Shown here in pieces: positions 61,429 through 64,000 of a stretch of 64,000 bases of DNA; the first letter of the stretch is position 1, and every line of letters begins with the position of its first letter. This stretch comes from Sipunculus nudus (taxonomy: Eukaryota > Annelida > Sipuncula > Golfingiida > Sipunculidae). Made by a program: the position numbers and the translations under genes. The stretch is from NCBI GenBank assembly GCA_026874595.1, contig CM049311.1, positions 36,063,176-36,127,175 on the forward strand. The letters run 5' to 3'. Under the pieces are notes generated by a model that had not been told where the DNA came from, searched no databases, and saw nothing but the letters and a program-made list of their open reading frames with translations.

Positions 61429-61690
61429 GTCAGTCACACACACTAATATTATTTAATTAATACTTAATAGTAGGAATTGGCTGTAAAAAATTGTTTGATG
61501 ATTGGAAGAAAAAAAAATGATTTATTTATCCCAAGACAAAGTCGTGGAATACTATGGTTTCTTGACATTCCCGCAGCCACAGAAAAATCTTGTGAGTGAG
61601 ATAACTGAAAATTTCACAGATCTTTATCTAACTTTACAAGTGTATAGATATAGGTAAGAGGACATAGCCTATTTAAATTGGCAGCATGAT
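61429..61690 (+). other. Start of the intron after the first coding exon
   Basis: Begins with the GTCAGT donor. It is followed by AT-rich sequence with an A run, and no other feature. Confidence 0.5.
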
Positions 61691-62650
61691 CTTTGCTAGG
61701 ATAGTAACCTTGACCTTGACTAGGTCAATTTTTTGCTAAAAATCACACCAATTCTTAAATATCTTAAGAAAGCTTGTAATACATGGATTGGTCCAAAAAT
61801 CAAGGTGACTGAAGATCTTGGATGGCTTTGTGATGTGTCAGGAACTGGTAGCGCCATCTATTATCCTTTTCTTGTTTTTGCGCCTTTTAATACTCCTATC
61901 ATTGCCACTTGACAGTACAGTGAGCATTATAAGTCAAAAACTAATGGACAGATTTCTTTCATATTGTGAACATGTAGAGAGAAGGGTTATGGGATGAAGT
62001 CTATTTTATTTGTTGAAAATCACACACCTCTCATGATATCACAAGTGTTGATGGCCATATGGATTTCAAACTTGACTTTTGTTTGGCCCATCACTATAGT
62101 AAAAACCCCATAGGTTAGGGTCATAAGGTCAAAGGTCAAGGTCCCAGGACACATCTGAAAAAATATTTTGGATGCATTTTAAGCCAAACTTTTCATCCAT
62201 GATCTTTCATCTTGTACATATAGCTCACCTGCCAAGAGAGGGATATCCCTATCAATTTAGGGATCACAAGGTCTAAGGTGAAGGTCACAGGAGCCATCTG
62301 TCCAAAAAATAGTTTCCCAATGGTAATTTCAGCTTTGATTGATGTATGGAGTTCAAATTTGACTTATATATAGCCCATCAATTAAAGGAAGAACTCTATT
62401 GATTTTGGGTCATGAGGTCAAGGTCACAGGACCACCATCATCAAAAAGATTGTGGATGCATTTTAAGCCAAACTTTTTATTCCAGACCTTTCATCTTGCA
62501 CACATATCTCATCTACCTATAGAGGAAAATTCTTATCAATTTTGGGGTTACAGGGTCAAAGGTGAATGTCACAAGAGCCATCTGTCCAAAAATTCATTTC
62601 CTAATTTTCATCAACCCTGTGAACCAAATAAATGTGTCATAAAAAAATAT
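61691..62650. repeat. AGGTCA-rich tandem repeat, 284-bp period
   Basis: GGATGCATTTTAAGCCAAAC occurs at 62,169 and 62,453, and GAGCCATCTGTCCAAAAA recurs with the same spacing of about 284. Each unit contains AGGTCAAAGGTCAAGGTC or AGGTGAAGGTCACAGG-type blocks. A partial earlier unit starts near 61,700 with ACCTTGACCTTGAC. Such AAGGTCAAGGTCA repeats are common in mollusc genomes. It lies within the presumed first coding intron. Confidence 0.75.
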
Positions 62651-64000
62651 GCATAAAGCCATTTGATATATGATAGTTTTCAAACCATTTACTGAAAGAA
62701 GAATTTAAAATAAAGGTCCAGTAAAGTCCCTGGTGTGTGTGTGTTTGTTTGCAGGGGGGGGGGGTTCTGTCAATTTTCTTCCCTGCCAGACCCATTGCCC
62801 AGTAAAAAATGTAAATTTCTAGCCCTGCAATAAGTTGCTAATTCCTTGCAGAGCAAAATATAAAAAAAAAACCCTGACATATATAAAACACAATGATAAT
62901 AGCCTCTTGTTGTTAAAGAAATCAGTGTATGGTCCCTCAGGAGATAACGATTAAACCAGCTGACATATAACATACACTCACAAGTAATACACAGCTCAGC
63001 CAGGAGGTGGAGATGAGATAATATCTTGTAACAACACTTGTCACAGTGATGCTCCTCTAACAGGATGCTGAACATCCCACTTGTTGTGTTGGTGGGTTCT
63101 GTTCTTCATCATACACTCAGTGACATCAGTCTCTCACCAGAGTTGGGCTGTATCAGGGTTATGTCAATGAAAATGTAACCTATAACATCCTCAGCCAGAC
63201 TCAAGCTTGCTTCTGTGTAAGAAAACCTTGAAATGAAGATACAAAGAAAACAGGGACATAGATATAAATGTCAGATATGAATGTAATATGGAACTTTTTG
63301 CAGTGATACAAGACATTCAGTGATGCATTGTTGTCAGTGGGAAGTTGGGGATTTTATGTAGTGTCCTACTAGTGTTTCAACTTCGTTATTAGGACAAACA
63401 TCTATTGAGAGAATACTACAGTGCAACCTCATTAATTCACCAGACCTTGGACTTGGCAGTAATCATTTGCTGTATGCAATTGCAAGGGTGGTGGAAGATT
63501 GAGAACCTTGATATCTACACATCCCCTTGCCTTAAGTTGTATTGTTATTTAACTAGTGATAATTTATATAGAAATGATGGAGCTGAAACAGCAAGACATC
63601 AAAATGGCAACCAAAACATCACAAATGTAGCCAGGTTGGGTCCAAGTGCTCATCAAAACAAGACCCTGCTTTCATATCAGAATGGTTCTAGGGAAGATGG
63701 CGGACAATTTTGAATGCATGGCACATTTTGGTCTAACATTACTTGGCAGTTGGCAAGTACTGAATTCAACAGACAATCGAAGCAGATAAGTAGTGAAAAC
63801 CCAGACACAGAAGACCATCCAAAGCGTTGAAATAATAGGGGTTTAAAAAACTTCAGCCTCAGCTAATCATGAAAATGGCGTTTTGTAAAGTGCTGAGGTT
63901 AGCATCATAACTACACAGTACAGAGAAGTGGTTAATTATCAAGACCAGACAGGCGTGCTTGGTGTCGTATATCACCCCACAGTATGTTTGTTTTAGAGGA
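62651..64000. other. Presumed intron sequence, no second exon identified
   Basis: Contains a GT run and a 10-G run near 62,740-62,764. The open frame at 63,405-63,713 has no domain and no good donor. The final bases TTTGTTTTAG followed by AGGA at 63,996 could be a splice acceptor at the very edge of the window, which cannot be judged. Confidence 0.4.

Noticed and set aside
63405-63713. 102-codon frame as the second exon of the 61,204 gene
   Set aside because: It lacks a clear acceptor in the needed phase and a donor, and has no recognisable domain.

Overview
This looks like a window of an animal nuclear genome, most likely a marine mollusc and perhaps a bivalve. The reasons are AT-rich unique sequence full of TA and AAT microsatellites, stop-riddled remnants of a Ty3/gypsy-type LTR retrotransposon and an L2/CR1-like LINE, many short inverted-repeat elements, and dispersed motifs I associate with molluscan repeats (a GCTCAGCTGAC hairpin element, AGGTCA-rich tandem repeats, GACGGACGACG-type ends). 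The species cannot be fixed from the sequence. There is no bacterial-style gene organisation, and no rRNA, tRNA or CRISPR locus was seen.

Layout. Positions 1-21,211 are one continuous, purine-rich minisatellite with a 33-bp unit, roughly 640 units, whose left edge lies outside the window. It is built at several scales: the unit, variant units, and tandem blocks with periods of 2,181, 2,402, 830 and 1,358 bp. Because 33 is a multiple of 3, it creates long reading frames on both strands with an 11-residue period. I treat these as by-products.

Positions 21,212-59,000 are mostly intergenic and transposon-derived. An LTR-type repeat lies on the minus strand (22,383-23,143). A plus-strand relative is an internally deleted element (27,614-29,117: LTR remnant, broken RNase H region, purine tract, full LTR). 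A TTAA-flanked MITE family has three clear copies and one diverged copy. An apparently intact 1.66-kb terminal-inverted-repeat element (34,835-36,493) has arms made of a repeated CCCATAATGTAATAA motif and a 5-bp target duplication. A 1.9-kb imperfect palindrome (38,411-40,348) has a cluster of CCAGGCGAG-type palindromes at its centre. A nearly perfect 154-bp hairpin lies at 47,574-47,727. A broken LINE reverse transcriptase (50,680-51,778) ends in TATCT repeats, and a hairpin-led 680-bp tandem repeat spans 53,083-54,660.

Positions 59,000-64,000 hold the only gene I can support well: a first coding exon at 61,204-61,428 on the plus strand. It has a good splice acceptor, start codon and splice donor, and its N-terminus carries an acidic dileucine sorting motif. 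A possible promoter lies upstream and an AGGTCA-rich tandem repeat lies in the following intron. The gene continues beyond the window and I do not recognise it. Two weaker exon candidates lie at 34,426-34,549 and 37,019-37,174.
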